A stretch of 44,905 nt of DNA. Origin: an uncultured Eubacteriales bacterium (GTDB lineage: Bacteria; Bacillota; Clostridia; Oscillospirales; Oscillospiraceae). The stretch is taken from positions 1 to 44,905 of the forward strand of contig UQXI01000025.1 in NCBI GenBank assembly GCA_900544975.1. Reading direction: 5' to 3'. The position numbers were made by a program, and so were the translations under genes. The number at the start of each line of letters is the position of its first letter. The stretch's first letter is position 1. The notes under the pieces were generated by a model. The model was not told where the DNA came from, searched no databases, and saw nothing but the letters and a program-made list of their open reading frames with translations. Shown here one piece after another: positions 7,493 to 15,881 of the stretch.

Positions 7493-10400
7493 ATGATTCA
7501 GTGGCTACACATTTCAGATCTGCATTTTCAGCCAAATACAGATCCGGATCAGGAAAATCTGATCGGTGCTTTGTTGGCAGACTGCAACAGCCGAAAGATC
7601 CAGGCGGACTTTGTGGTGGCAACCGGAGACTTTCACAATTTCTGGGATACCGGCAATTACCTGACCTCCTGGAGGTTTCTGCACACTCTGATGGAAACCC
7701 TGGGGTTGGATATGACCCGAGACTTATTTCTTGTCCCTGGCAATCACGATGTGAACCCGGTAGAGGGACCTGACCCGGTGGAGGCCTTCCTCAACCAAGC
7801 GCAGGTAGGCTGCACAGACCTCAATTATGCATACACCCTGACGAAGCATCCGAACCTGCTGAATCCACTGCTGGAGCGCTTCCGCAGCTACCGCGCCATG
7901 GCAAGCGCCCTGCTTCCGGTCTATGCAGCAGGCGGCCCGGACCCGGCCGGCGTCCACGTGCGCCATTGGCAGGACCGGATCAACATTCTGCATCTGAACA
8001 CCGCCCTTCTGTCCAACGGGCAGAGGGACCACCTGGATGCGGTAGACCTGGGGACCGCCTGCAGCCCGGCCCTCCGGGGGCAGCTGAAAGACGGCCTTCC
8101 CACCTTGGTCCTGGGGCACCACAGCTTTCACGACCTGCACCCGACAGTAACGGAACGGCTGGTGCAGCTATTTAACCAGACAAATACCTGGGCTTACCTG
8201 GCCGGGGACCAGCACCGGACCAACGACCGGGCGAGTGACTACCTAATTGACCGGAAAACCGATGTAGCCGCCTGGCCCAACCTGGTTGCCAGCAAGCAAG
8301 CTGCCGCTGTGGATGATCCGTACTCCGAATTTGGTGTGGTGCACCACTGCTGGGACAAGCGCAGTACCGTCCAGGTCACCTATTGGAACTGGGACCCCCA
8401 GAGCAGCGGTACCGGCCTGACCCCCCGGCCAGGGCGGAATTACCCCATGTGCAGCGACATGGACAGCCAGCTGTACTATGACCTGGCGGAGCGCCTGGAC
8501 AGAACCCGCAACCAGCACCCCAGCTTCCAACTGATGGAGGTGGACGAGTCGCTGTTCCCCAGGGCACGGCTCCAGCTGGCAGAGTGCCAAGCCCAAGGCG
8601 GCGCTGTGGACGCGCCCCGGCCCCTGGCGGCGTTTTTCCAGGAGAGCTGGGACAGTCCAACCCAAAACCACCTGATGTTGGAGGGGGAAGGGGGCATCGG
8701 AAAAACCGTCGCCCTCCTCTCCCTCACCACCCAGGAACATTTCCTGCCCCGTCATGTTCCCGCCGTCTATATCCCCCTCCACGCTCTGGGAGGCAACCCA
8801 GACAGCGACCTCATCGGCGCATACATCCAACGGGAACTCCTGGATGGGGAGGAGTCCCGGCTCCGGGAGCTGGAGACGCTCTCCAGGCAGCCCTGGGAGA
8901 AGGGGCCCCGGCTGGTGCTCCTCCTGGACGGCTTCAACGAGATCCGTCCTGCCATGCAGTACGCCGTGGCCCGGAGCATGGAGGCCTGGTCCCGGCGGCC
9001 CGGGGTCCAGGTGATCACCGCCTCCCGGTTTGATGTGCGGGGCTTTCTGCCCGGCCTCACCGGGGAGTTCCGGCCCATCCGGCTGCAGCCCCTGACCCAG
9101 GACCGCATCCAGGCCCACCTGGAACTGGCCGGGGTCACCCCACCGCCGGAGGGGGACCCCCTGTGGACGGTGATCGACTACCCCCTGATGCTGGTCCTCT
9201 ACACCCGGACCCAGCTGCTGCAAACCCGGCCCAGCGCCATTCCCCTGGCCTGGCGGAAGGCGGACAGCGCCGGCGCTGTCCTGTGGAACTACCTGCAGCA
9301 GGAGCTGTGGCGCTGTCACAGCCAGGCCCGGGACTCGGGGACCCCTACCCAAGCTGTTCTGGCCACAGAGCGCCTGGCCCCCCGCCTGGCCTGGTGCATG
9401 GTCCGCCGGGGGCAATTTCGGCTCCCAGAGGAGGCGTTTTATCAGGAAATGGAGCAGACCCTGGGGGAGCTTCAGGCCTCCCATCAGCGGACCTGGCCAG
9501 ATCATGTGCGGCGCGTCCTGCGCCACGTGGGAGGGCTACCAGCCTTCCCACCGGCAGAAGATTGGTTCCGTTTGCTCACCCAGCAGCTGAACCTGTTCCG
9601 CATCCAAGACAGCGCCGAAGGCCCCATGGTCAGCCTGATGCACCAGCGCTTCCGGGACTGCCTGGCGGCCATCCACCTCCTGAACCTGTCCCACAGCCTG
9701 ACCCCCGGCGCGCCTCTGCCGGAGGCCTGGCAAACCTCCATCGACATTTACGTCATGGACTTTGCAGCAGAGTTGGCCACCCCGGAGGAGGCCGACCGCC
9801 TCTGGGAAACCAACCGCACCGCCCTGCCCACCAGCCCAAGCGCCACCCGGAACATGCTGGAGCTGCAAAAGCGCCTGCGAGATTATGACTTTTCCCAGCT
9901 GAACTTCAGCGGCATGGATTTGGGGAAGGTGCATTTGTTTTCTTACCATCAGCCGGGAGGTACGGCGCTTTTGCTGCCCAAAACGGCGGATTTGCTTGAT
10001 CATACCCAGGTAACGAGGGAGACTTTTGCACCGGAGGGGCACACAGATGGTGTGAATGCCGTAGCCGTAACCCCAGACGGTTGGAGGTGCGTCAGCGCTT
10101 CTGATGATGGTACCCTGTGCATTTGGGACATGGGGAACGGTAAATGCCTACACACCCTGAAAGGGCATTCTGACCGGGTCATTTCCGTATCTGTGACAGC
10201 CAATGGGCGACGGTGTGTCAGTGCTTCTCTTGATTGCACCCTTCGCATTTGGGACATGGAAACTGGAACATGCTTACACATCCTGGAAGGGCATTCTGAC
10301 TGGGTCACTTCCGTATCGGTGACGGCCGATGGGCGGCGGTGTGTCAGTACTTCCGTTGATCGTACCCTGCGCATTTGGGACATGGAAACCGGAACATGCT

Positions 10401-11428
10401 TACACATCCTGGGAGGGCGTTCTGGCTGGGTCACTTCCGTATCGGTGACCGCCGATGGGCAACGGTGTATCAGTGCTTCTTTGGGTGGCTCCCTGCACAT
10501 TTGGGACATGGAAACTGGAATATGCTTACACTCTCTGGAAGGACATTCTAATCGGGTCACTTCCGTATCGGTGACGGCCGATGGGCAGCGGTGTGTCAGT
10601 ACCTCCTATGATTGCACCCTGCGCATTTGGGACATGGATACCGGAACATGCTTACATATCCTGGAAGGGCATTCTGACTGGATCAATTCCGTATCGGTGA
10701 CGACCGATGGGCGGCGGTGTGTCAGTGCCTCCGATGATCGCTCCCTACGCATTTGGGACATGGAAACCGGAACATGCTTACACATCCTGGAAGGGCATTC
10801 TAGCTTTGTCAATTCCGTATCGATGACGGCCGATGGGCGGCGGTGTGTCAGTGCTTCCTCTGATGGCACCCTTCGCATTTGGGACATAGAAAGCGGAACA
10901 TGCTTACACCCCCTGAAAGGGCATTCTAACCGGGTCAATTCCGTATCGGTGACCGCCGATGGGCGGCGGTGTGTCAGTGCTTCTTCTGACGGCTCTCTGC
11001 GCATTTGGGACATGGAAACCGGAACATGCTTACACATCCTGGAAGGGCATCCTAGCTCTGTCCATTCCGTATCGGTGACGGCCTATGGGCGGTGGTGTGT
11101 TTGTGCTTCTGATGATCGTCCCCTCCACATTTGGGACATGGAAACCGGAACATGCTTAGACATCCTAGAAGGGCATTCTGGCCAGGTCACTTCCGTATCG
11201 GTGACGGTCGATGGGCGGTGGAATGTCGATGTTCCTCTTGGCAGCTCCCTGCAGATTCGGGACATGGAAACCGGACATTGTCTCAAGACACTACAGCCCT
11301 TGCCCGGGCTGACTCGGTTCAGTGTAGACCTCTCCGCCGCCTCCATCACGCCTCCTGCCTTTGCCGAGGTTCTCCGGCAAAATGGCGCCCGGGTTTCGCC
11401 AGGTCCCAACGCATCAGTTGCGAAATGA
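7493..11428 (+). CDS. Calcineurin-like phosphoesterase / NACHT STAND NTPase / WD40-repeat protein (NLR-like)
   Basis: A 1,311-residue, three-part protein. Residues 1-300 are a metallophosphoesterase with all metal-binding motifs: SDLH (8-11), GD (45-46), GNHD (83-86), GHH (208-210) and GDQH (238-241). Residues ~390-620 are a NACHT-type P-loop NTPase: Walker A GEGGIGKT (398-405), Walker B LVLLLDGFNE (474-483) and a sensor-like TASR near 509-512. A helical region follows, then ten WD40 repeats from residue 849. AAAGGAG sits nine bases before the ATG. The form is that of STAND sensors in which a C-terminal repeat domain detects a trigger and an N-terminal enzyme is the effector; calcineurin-like domains fused to NACHT are known from predicted conflict systems. 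The trigger and substrate are unknown. No partner gene is seen, and a defence role is inference. Confidence 0.9.
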   Translation: MIQWLHISDLHFQPNTDPDQENLIGALLADCNSRKIQADFVVATGDFHNFWDTGNYLTSWRFLHTLMETLGLDMTRDLFLVPGNHDVNPVEGPDPVEAFLNQAQVGCTDLNYAYTLTKHPNLLNPLLERFRSYRAMASALLPVYAAGGPDPAGVHVRHWQDRINILHLNTALLSNGQRDHLDAVDLGTACSPALRGQLKDGLPTLVLGHHSFHDLHPTVTERLVQLFNQTNTWAYLAGDQHRTNDRASDYLIDRKTDVAAWPNLVASKQAAAVDDPYSEFGVVHHCWDKRSTVQVTYWNWDPQSSGTGLTPRPGRNYPMCSDMDSQLYYDLAERLDRTRNQHPSFQLMEVDESLFPRARLQLAECQAQGGAVDAPRPLAAFFQESWDSPTQNHLMLEGEGGIGKTVALLSLTTQEHFLPRHVPAVYIPLHALGGNPDSDLIGAYIQRELLDGEESRLRELETLSRQPWEKGPRLVLLLDGFNEIRPAMQYAVARSMEAWSRRPGVQVITASRFDVRGFLPGLTGEFRPIRLQPLTQDRIQAHLELAGVTPPPEGDPLWTVIDYPLMLVLYTRTQLLQTRPSAIPLAWRKADSAGAVLWNYLQQELWRCHSQARDSGTPTQAVLATERLAPRLAWCMVRRGQFRLPEEAFYQEMEQTLGELQASHQRTWPDHVRRVLRHVGGLPAFPPAEDWFRLLTQQLNLFRIQDSAEGPMVSLMHQRFRDCLAAIHLLNLSHSLTPGAPLPEAWQTSIDIYVMDFAAELATPEEADRLWETNRTALPTSPSATRNMLELQKRLRDYDFSQLNFSGMDLGKVHLFSYHQPGGTALLLPKTADLLDHTQVTRETFAPEGHTDGVNAVAVTPDGWRCVSASDDGTLCIWDMGNGKCLHTLKGHSDRVISVSVTANGRRCVSASLDCTLRIWDMETGTCLHILEGHSDWVTSVSVTADGRRCVSTSVDRTLRIWDMETGTCLHILGGRSGWVTSVSVTADGQRCISASLGGSLHIWDMETGICLHSLEGHSNRVTSVSVTADGQRCVSTSYDCTLRIWDMDTGTCLHILEGHSDWINSVSVTTDGRRCVSASDDRSLRIWDMETGTCLHILEGHSSFVNSVSMTADGRRCVSASSDGTLRIWDIESGTCLHPLKGHSNRVNSVSVTADGRRCVSASSDGSLRIWDMETGTCLHILEGHPSSVHSVSVTAYGRWCVCASDDRPLHIWDMETGTCLDILEGHSGQVTSVSVTVDGRWNVDVPLGSSLQIRDMETGHCLKTLQPLPGLTRFSVDLSAASITPPAFAEVLRQNGARVSPGPNASVAK
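10037..11296 (+). repeat. Ten tandem 126-bp repeats encoding WD40 blades
   Basis: Ten units of exactly 126 bases (42 codons) start at 10037, 10163 and so on, each encoding GHS..V.SVSVTADGRRCVSAS...LRIWDMETGTCLHILE-like blades. Units 2-8 are nearly identical in DNA, while unit 1 and units 9-10 are more diverged. Variation is concentrated at the two residues after GHS, the one before SVSV, and four residues between CVSAS and LRIWD. Confidence 0.95.
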
Positions 11429-11481
11429 AGTTCCCCACACATTCCCCCACCGATGCGCTTGACATCCCTGCAAAGCAAAAT

Positions 11482-11518
11482 GCAAACCGGCCTTCCCATT
11501 TTGGGTTGGCCGGTTTGC
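11482..11518. terminator. Hairpin terminator between convergent genes
   Basis: GCAAACCGGCC (11482-11492) pairs perfectly with GGCCGGTTTGC (11508-11518). The plus side continues TCTTCTT and the minus side ATTTTGCTTT, so it can serve both the STAND gene and the convergent lipoprotein gene. Confidence 0.75.
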
Positions 11519-11562
11519 TCTTCTTATGCTTCATTCATCCCCACGCCAATGGCGCAAGGCTC

Positions 11563-12420
11563 TTACGCGGCGGCGTCCAGGGCCTCCTGGGGAACCTCAA
11601 TGCTTTCCACATTATCAATACCATGAATCAGCATGGTCATGTATACGGATTCCACGGTGATGGTCTCTGTGCTATCAGCAGCCTCCATGGTCTTGGTCAT
11701 GATGGACTGCATGATGGCGGTCATATCCATCTCGTATTTGACAGGCAGGTTGCTCTCCTTTTCCACCCAGACGCTGATCGGCAGATCGCCCAGATCGGTG
11801 AGCATGGATTGTGCCGTCTCTGCATCGACGCCTAAGCTGGAGAACTGATCCAAAACGCCCGTAGAGGTAAAGACCTCGTTGAAGCACTCGTTGGTAATCA
11901 CGCCATCATACCGGACGGTCTCTTTGCCCTCAATGGTCTCTGTTCCATTTTCCTGGAAATTGGAGCCAGACTTCAGGTACAGCTCCATGTTCGCCTGGGT
12001 ATCATACTGCTTCATCTGGTCCGCATCCGGTACGGACTGGGCAGCCCAAGTGGTGGCTCCACTGCCATCGTCCGTGCCTACGTAGAGCTGGTAGGCGCCC
12101 TCTTCCTCTGTCATGTACATCTGCATCTTCATGGATCCCATTGCACCCATGTCCATGGTCATATCCATGTGCATGGCCATAGGCTCCTCGATGGTCTCCA
12201 CTGCGCCAGTCATGGTCATCTGGATGGTTTGCTCAGCAGAAGTCATCTTCATATCCATGATCACTTCGCTGCTCATGCTTTTGGCAGCGGCCACTTTCTC
12301 GCTGGCTGCCTTCAGGACTTCCTCGGGAGTGGCGGGTTTGCCGCTGGCGCAGGCGGCCAGGGAGAGGGCCATGGTGGCAGACATGGCAATTGCGGCGCCC
12401 TTTTTGAACCATTTCTTCAT
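11563..12420 (-). CDS. Methionine-rich lipoprotein of unknown function (LppX/DUF6612-like fold possible)
   Basis: A 285-residue secreted lipoprotein. The signal peptide has a KK start, a hydrophobic core and the lipobox LAAC near residue 25. The mature part is acidic and has a marked Met-rich stretch (MDMTMDMGAMGSMKMQMYM) around residue 90. The overall layout (TPEEVLKAASEKVAAAKSM..) resembles clostridial lipoproteins related to LppX/DUF6612, which bind hydrophobic ligands; this is a guess. The start at 12420 is supported by GGAGG eight bases upstream. It lies downstream of rplA but is separated from it by a terminator. Confidence 0.75.
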   Translation of the reverse strand: MKKWFKKGAAIAMSATMALSLAACASGKPATPEEVLKAASEKVAAAKSMSSEVIMDMKMTSAEQTIQMTMTGAVETIEEPMAMHMDMTMDMGAMGSMKMQMYMTEEEGAYQLYVGTDDGSGATTWAAQSVPDADQMKQYDTQANMELYLKSGSNFQENGTETIEGKETVRYDGVITNECFNEVFTSTGVLDQFSSLGVDAETAQSMLTDLGDLPISVWVEKESNLPVKYEMDMTAIMQSIMTKTMEAADSTETITVESVYMTMLIHGIDNVESIEVPQEALDAAA

Positions 12421-12494
12421 GTTGTAATCCTCCAATTTTTTAAATTCCTGTACCGGATACCGGCGACAGGGTTTTCACGGGGATACTTTCGTTG

Positions 12495-12541
12495 AAAAAT
12501 CGCGTTCCCCTCCCGTCGAATGTGCCAACGGGAGGGGGAAC
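12495..12541 (-). terminator. Terminator of the rpmG-rplA operon
   Basis: GTTCCCCTCCCGT (12504-12516) pairs with ACGGGAGGGGGAAC (12528-12541, one extra base). On the minus strand it is followed by ATTTTTC. It stands directly after the rplA stop codon. Confidence 0.85.
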
Positions 12542-12545
12542 CAAC

Positions 12546-13235
12546 TTAATATTTCGCAGTGCTGACCTTCACGCCGGGGCCCATGGTGGAGGCGACGACG
12601 CAGGAGCGGATATACTGACCCTTGGCAGCGGCGGGCTTGGCCTTCACAACGGCTGCCAGCAGGGTGTCCATGTTCTCCTGGAGCTTCTCAGCGCCAAAAG
12701 AGACCTTGCCGATGGGGCAGTGGATGATGTTGGTCTTGTCCAGACGGTACTCCACTTTACCGGCTTTGATTTCCTTGACGGCAGCGCCCACATTGGGGGT
12801 CACAGTGCCGGCCTTGGGAGAGGGCATGAGGCCTTTGGGGCCCAAAACCTTACCCAGACGGCCCACGATGCCCATCATGTCGGGAGAGGCCACGACCACG
12901 TCGAAGTCGAACCAGTTCTCCTTGGTGATGCGCTCCACCAGGTCCATGCCGCCGACAAAATCGGCGCCGGCCTCTTTGGCCTCGTCCACCTTGGCGTCCT
13001 TGGCGAACACCAGAACCCGGCGGGTCTTGCCGGTGCCGTTGGGCAGAACCACGGCGCCGCGGACCTGCTGGTCTGCATGACGGGAGTCCACGCCCAGCTT
13101 GATGTGGATTTCCACCGTCTCGTCAAACTTGGCGGGGGCGGTCTTTACCACCAGACCCAGGGCATCGGCGGGCTCGTACTGCACAGCGCGGTCAATCTGC
13201 TTGGCGCTGTCTTTATATTTTTTACCTCTAAACAA
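12546..13235 (-). CDS. rplA: 50S ribosomal protein L1
   Basis: A 229-residue L1, full family length, binding 23S rRNA at the L1 stalk and usually repressing its own operon. Typical blocks: DETVEIHIKLGVD, RGAVVLPNGTGK, VASPDMMGIVGRLGKVLGPKGLMP and a C-terminal SSTMGPGVKV-like end. The start codon is TTG (13235), with AAGGAGG eight bases upstream. Last gene of the operon: rplJ and rplL, which usually follow, are absent here and a terminator comes instead. Confidence 0.97.
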   Translation of the reverse strand: MFRGKKYKDSAKQIDRAVQYEPADALGLVVKTAPAKFDETVEIHIKLGVDSRHADQQVRGAVVLPNGTGKTRRVLVFAKDAKVDEAKEAGADFVGGMDLVERITKENWFDFDVVVASPDMMGIVGRLGKVLGPKGLMPSPKAGTVTPNVGAAVKEIKAGKVEYRLDKTNIIHCPIGKVSFGAEKLQENMDTLLAAVVKAKPAAAKGQYIRSCVVASTMGPGVKVSTAKY

Positions 13236-13326
13236 TGTATTATCCTCCTTAAAGTGGTGATGCGGAATAATCCTCCCACATTTTTGAGGCTAGGCGGATT
13301 CGCCTGATCACCTCGGCAAGCAAAAT

Positions 13327-13752
13327 TCAGTCCACAACGGTCACGCCCATGGACCGGCAGGTGCCGGCTACCTGGCTCTCAGCCGCTTCCAGGGTGGCTG
13401 CGTTCAGGTCGGGCATTTTCTTCTCCGCGATTTCCCGCACCTGGGCCCGGGTAATGGTGCCAACCTTGGTCTTGTTGGGCACGCCGGAGCCGCTTTCAAT
13501 GCCGATGGCCTTCATGATCAGCATGGGGGTAGGGGGCGTCTTGGTGATGAAGGTAAAGGAACGGTCGGCATACACCGTGATGACCACGGGAATCTTGAAG
13601 CCGGCCTGATCCTGGGTGCGGGCGTTGAATTCCTTGATAAAGGCGGCGATGTTCACGCCGTGCTGGCCCAGAGCGGGACCCACAGGGGGCGAAGCAGTCG
13701 CCTTTGCTGCCGGGATTTGCAGTTTGATAATGCCAGTTACTTTCTGTGCCAT
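13327..13752 (-). CDS. rplK: 50S ribosomal protein L11
   Basis: A 141-residue L11, binding the GTPase-associated centre of 23S rRNA. The N-terminus MAQKVTGIIKLQIPAAKA and PPVGPALGQHGVNI are diagnostic. The start at 13752 is supported by AGGAGG eight bases upstream; the frame is open three codons further. It sits between nusG and rplA in the standard order. Confidence 0.97.
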   Translation of the reverse strand: MAQKVTGIIKLQIPAAKATASPPVGPALGQHGVNIAAFIKEFNARTQDQAGFKIPVVITVYADRSFTFITKTPPTPMLIMKAIGIESGSGVPNKTKVGTITRAQVREIAEKKMPDLNAATLEAAESQVAGTCRSMGVTVVD

Positions 13753-13851
13753 AATAAGCACCTCCTGAATAGATGTGGTTCATGCGCCGGGGGGCGCATC
13801 CTTGTCGGGGCCGGTGCCCCTCCCACGTTCCGGCCTTGCGGCCCGATGCGT

Positions 13852-14379
13852 TTACTGGGAAATCACTTCTACCTGGTCGAGCTCCAGCTCCACCGGGGTT
13901 TCGCGGCCGAACATCGACACGGCCACGCGGACCTTGTTCTTCTCCGGATCCAGGGCCTCCACCGCACCGGTGAAGGAGGTCAGAGGACCGTCGGTAATGC
14001 GCACCGTATCGCCCACGGCGTAATTGACCACGATCTCCCGTTTCTCCACACCCAGCTGCAGGACTTCGTCCTCGGTCAGGGCGGTGGGCTTGGTGCCGGA
14101 GCCGACAAAGCCGGTGACGCCGCGGACGTTCTTGATGACATACCATGCGTCGTCACTCATAATCATCTTCACCAGGACGTATCCTGGGAAGACCTTGCGG
14201 TCATAGGTTTTGGTCGCGCCGGATTCTGTGACCTCGGTGACAGTCTCCAGGGGGATGGAAACCGCATGAATCTGCTCTTGCAGGCCACGGGATTCCACAG
14301 TCCGCTCGATGGTGGCCTTCACCGTATTCTCATAGCCGGAATAGGTGTGGACCACGTACCATTTTGCAGCTTCCGTCAT
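13852..14379 (-). CDS. nusG: Transcription elongation/termination factor NusG
   Basis: A 175-residue NusG with the N-terminal NGN domain (KWYVVHTYSGYENTV, FPGYVLVKM, VRGVTGFVG) that binds RNA polymerase, and a C-terminal KOW domain (VGDTVRITDGPLTSFTGAV). It starts two bases after the secE stop codon. Confidence 0.97.
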   Translation of the reverse strand: MTEAAKWYVVHTYSGYENTVKATIERTVESRGLQEQIHAVSIPLETVTEVTESGATKTYDRKVFPGYVLVKMIMSDDAWYVIKNVRGVTGFVGSGTKPTALTEDEVLQLGVEKREIVVNYAVGDTVRITDGPLTSFTGAVEALDPEKNKVRVAVSMFGRETPVELELDQVEVISQ

Positions 14380-14381
14380 GG

Positions 14382-14612
14382 TTACTTACCCAGCTGGAGC
14401 AGGGCTTGAATGCCGTACTTGGCGCCCATGTCAAAGATCCAGATAAACACGCCTACGATGAGTACACAAACCACCACGGTCAGCGCATTCTTCAAAACCT
14501 GGCTCCAGGTGGGCCATACGACTTTTTTCAGTTCGCTCTTCAGTTCACGGAAGAACTTGCAGATGCGCTTCCAGGTTTTCTTAAACCAGTTTTCCTTTTT
14601 GGTTTCAGCCAT
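14382..14612 (-). CDS. secE: Preprotein translocase subunit SecE
   Basis: A 76-residue single-span SecE of the Sec translocon. It has an amphipathic FFRELKSELKKVVWPTW segment, the most conserved SecE motif, then one transmembrane helix (VLKNALTVVVCVLIVGVFIWIF). The start at 14612 was chosen because AAAGGGTG lies upstream; an upstream Met at 14636 has none. Confidence 0.95.
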   Translation of the reverse strand: MAETKKENWFKKTWKRICKFFRELKSELKKVVWPTWSQVLKNALTVVVCVLIVGVFIWIFDMGAKYGIQALLQLGK

Positions 14613-14640
14613 TGTTTTCACCCTTTCCGATCGCAACCGC

Positions 14641-14790
14641 TTACTTGGTTTCGTTGTGGATGGTATGCTTCTTGCAGAATCTGCAATACTTCTTCATCTC
14701 GAGACGGTCGGGGTCATTCTTCTTGTTCTTCATGGTATTGTAGTTTCTCTGCTTGCACTCGGAGCATCTCATGGTGACTTTTACGCGCAT
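14641..14790 (-). CDS. rpmG: 50S ribosomal protein L33 (zinc-ribbon form)
   Basis: A 49-residue protein starting MRVKVTMRCSECKQRNY and ending in HNETK. Two CxxC pairs (CSEC and CRFC) make it the zinc-binding C+ form. AAGGAGG lies six bases before the ATG at 14790. First gene of the operon rpmG-secE-nusG-rplK-rplA. Confidence 0.93.
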   Translation of the reverse strand: MRVKVTMRCSECKQRNYNTMKNKKNDPDRLEMKKYCRFCKKHTIHNETK

Positions 14791-14920
14791 AACGGCACCT
14801 CCTTAAAAATTGCCTCCCTGTGTGGCCCCGGCCAGTAAAATTTAGAAGCGGCGAACCCACGGCCCTGCCGCCCGGGGCTGAAAAGGGCGCACAAAAAAAG
14901 CCCTTTTCGCAGGTAGAACC

Positions 14921-14949
14921 ATTTTAGCACAAAGAAACGGGGAGGTCAA
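14921..14949 (-). promoter_or_regulatory. Promoter of the rpmG-secE-nusG-rplK-rplA operon
   Basis: On the minus strand: TTGACC (complement of 14944-14949), 17 bases, TAAAAT (complement of 14921-14926). A hairpin AAAAGGGC/GCCCTTTT with an A/T-rich loop lies in the leader at 14881-14907; its role is unknown. Confidence 0.75.
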
Positions 14950-14959
14950 CAAGTTTTTC

Positions 14960-15020
14960 TTTCTTTTTGGGGATTTTTCCCCTATAATAGGGGTGTTTCC
15001 GGCATCTGCCGGCGCAGATG
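14960..15020 (+). promoter_or_regulatory. Promoter and leader dyad of ruvX
   Basis: A perfect TATAAT at 14983-14988, with a weak -35 (TTTCTT) at 14960-14965, faces ruvX. Just downstream CATCTGC-CGGC-GCAGATG (15003-15020) is a perfect dyad that could be an operator or a leader hairpin. It is divergent from the ribosomal operon promoter. Confidence 0.5.
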
Positions 15021-15087
15021 TCCCTATAGAGAAGCGGAGACGGTCCGATCATCCCCATCTTCGCAAATACAAGGAGGAGGAATAGAC

Positions 15088-15504
15088 GTGAAACGCATCA
15101 TGGCAATTGATTATGGCGACGCCCGGACAGGCATCGCCATTTCGGATCTTTTATGCAGCCTGGTTGGCTCTACCACCGTCATCCACAGCCGGGTCCCGGA
15201 AAAGACCATCGGGGAGATCTGCCGCTTGGCCCGGGAGCAGGAGGTGGGCCAGCTGGTCATGGGCTTCCCCCGGAACATGGACGGCACCGAGGGACCCCGG
15301 GCGGAATTGTACCGGGATTTCGCCCGGCAGCTGGAGGAGGCCTCCGGCCTGCCGGTCCACCTGTGGGACGAGCGCCGGACCACCATTGAGGCTCATCAGA
15401 TTCTTTCTGACCACAACTACCACGGGAAAAAGCGGAAGAACACCGTAGACGCCGTGGCCGCCTCCCTGATTCTGGAGGGCTACCTGTCTTTCCGCCGCCG
15501 GTGA
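15088..15504 (+). CDS. ruvX: Putative pre-16S rRNA nuclease / Holliday junction resolvase-like YqgF
   Basis: A 138-residue RNase H-fold protein. Seen: the N-terminal MAIDYGDARTGIAISD with the first catalytic Asp, the middle LVMGFPRNMDGTEGPRA, and the C-terminal WDERRTTIEAH and KNTVDAVAASLILEGYL with the later acidic residues. The family processes the 5' end of 16S rRNA. The start is GTG at 15088, with AGGAGGAGG upstream. Its last 25 bases overlap the convergent TauE/SafE-like gene. Confidence 0.92.
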   Translation: MKRIMAIDYGDARTGIAISDLLCSLVGSTTVIHSRVPEKTIGEICRLAREQEVGQLVMGFPRNMDGTEGPRAELYRDFARQLEEASGLPVHLWDERRTTIEAHQILSDHNYHGKKRKNTVDAVAASLILEGYLSFRRR

Positions 15505-15881
15505 GTGCCAAAAAGCTCCCAGAGCCCGGTGAGCACCAGCAGCCCACCGAACAGCTTCCTGAGGAGCTCCGTATTCAGAGCCGTGGCCGCCCAGGCGCAC
15601 AGCCCGGCCGCACAGGCCCCAGCTGCCATGGCCGGCAACGCCACCCGCCACTGCAGCCGCCCCTGGCGGCTGTGGAACAGGCAGGCCACCACAGCCGCCG
15701 GGAGAAAGAACAGGAGATTCACCCCCTGGGCCATTCGCTGCTCCATAGACAAGACGGCAGTCAACCATAAAATCAGCAGGGAGCCACCCCCCACTCCCAG
15801 GCCGGACAGAAAGCCCAGGACGGTTCCCACCAAAATACAAACGGGTACCGATTCTAGAGAAATGACCGAATCCCTCCCCAC
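15480..15881 (-). CDS. TauE/SafE (TSUP) family half-transporter, second copy
   Basis: About 130 residues with four predicted transmembrane segments and the family signature GTVLGFLSGLGVGGGSLLILWL near the start. Full-length TSUP exporters have ~240-260 residues with this repeat twice; here it is a single half. The start is uncertain: GTG at 15881 overlaps the upstream half gene, while GGAGGG is better placed for an ATT at 15863. The 28-base overlap suggests translational coupling and a heteromeric pair. The exported anion is unknown. Confidence 0.75.
   Translation of the reverse strand: MGRDSVISLESVPVCILVGTVLGFLSGLGVGGGSLLILWLTAVLSMEQRMAQGVNLLFFLPAAVVACLFHSRQGRLQWRVALPAMAAGACAAGLCAWAATALNTELLRKLFGGLLVLTGLWELFGTHRRRKDR

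Noticed and set aside
8243..9526. 427-codon frame antisense to the STAND gene, and similar ones at 23472-25172
   Set aside because: No recognisable domains, no ribosome site, and low-complexity Gly/Pro/Arg composition typical of shadow frames.
10000..11037. Antisense repetitive Cys/Ser-rich frames across the WD40 region
   Set aside because: They only reflect the 126-bp repeats read backwards.
10037..11296. CRISPR array
   Set aside because: The repeats are contiguous 126-bp coding units with no spacers.
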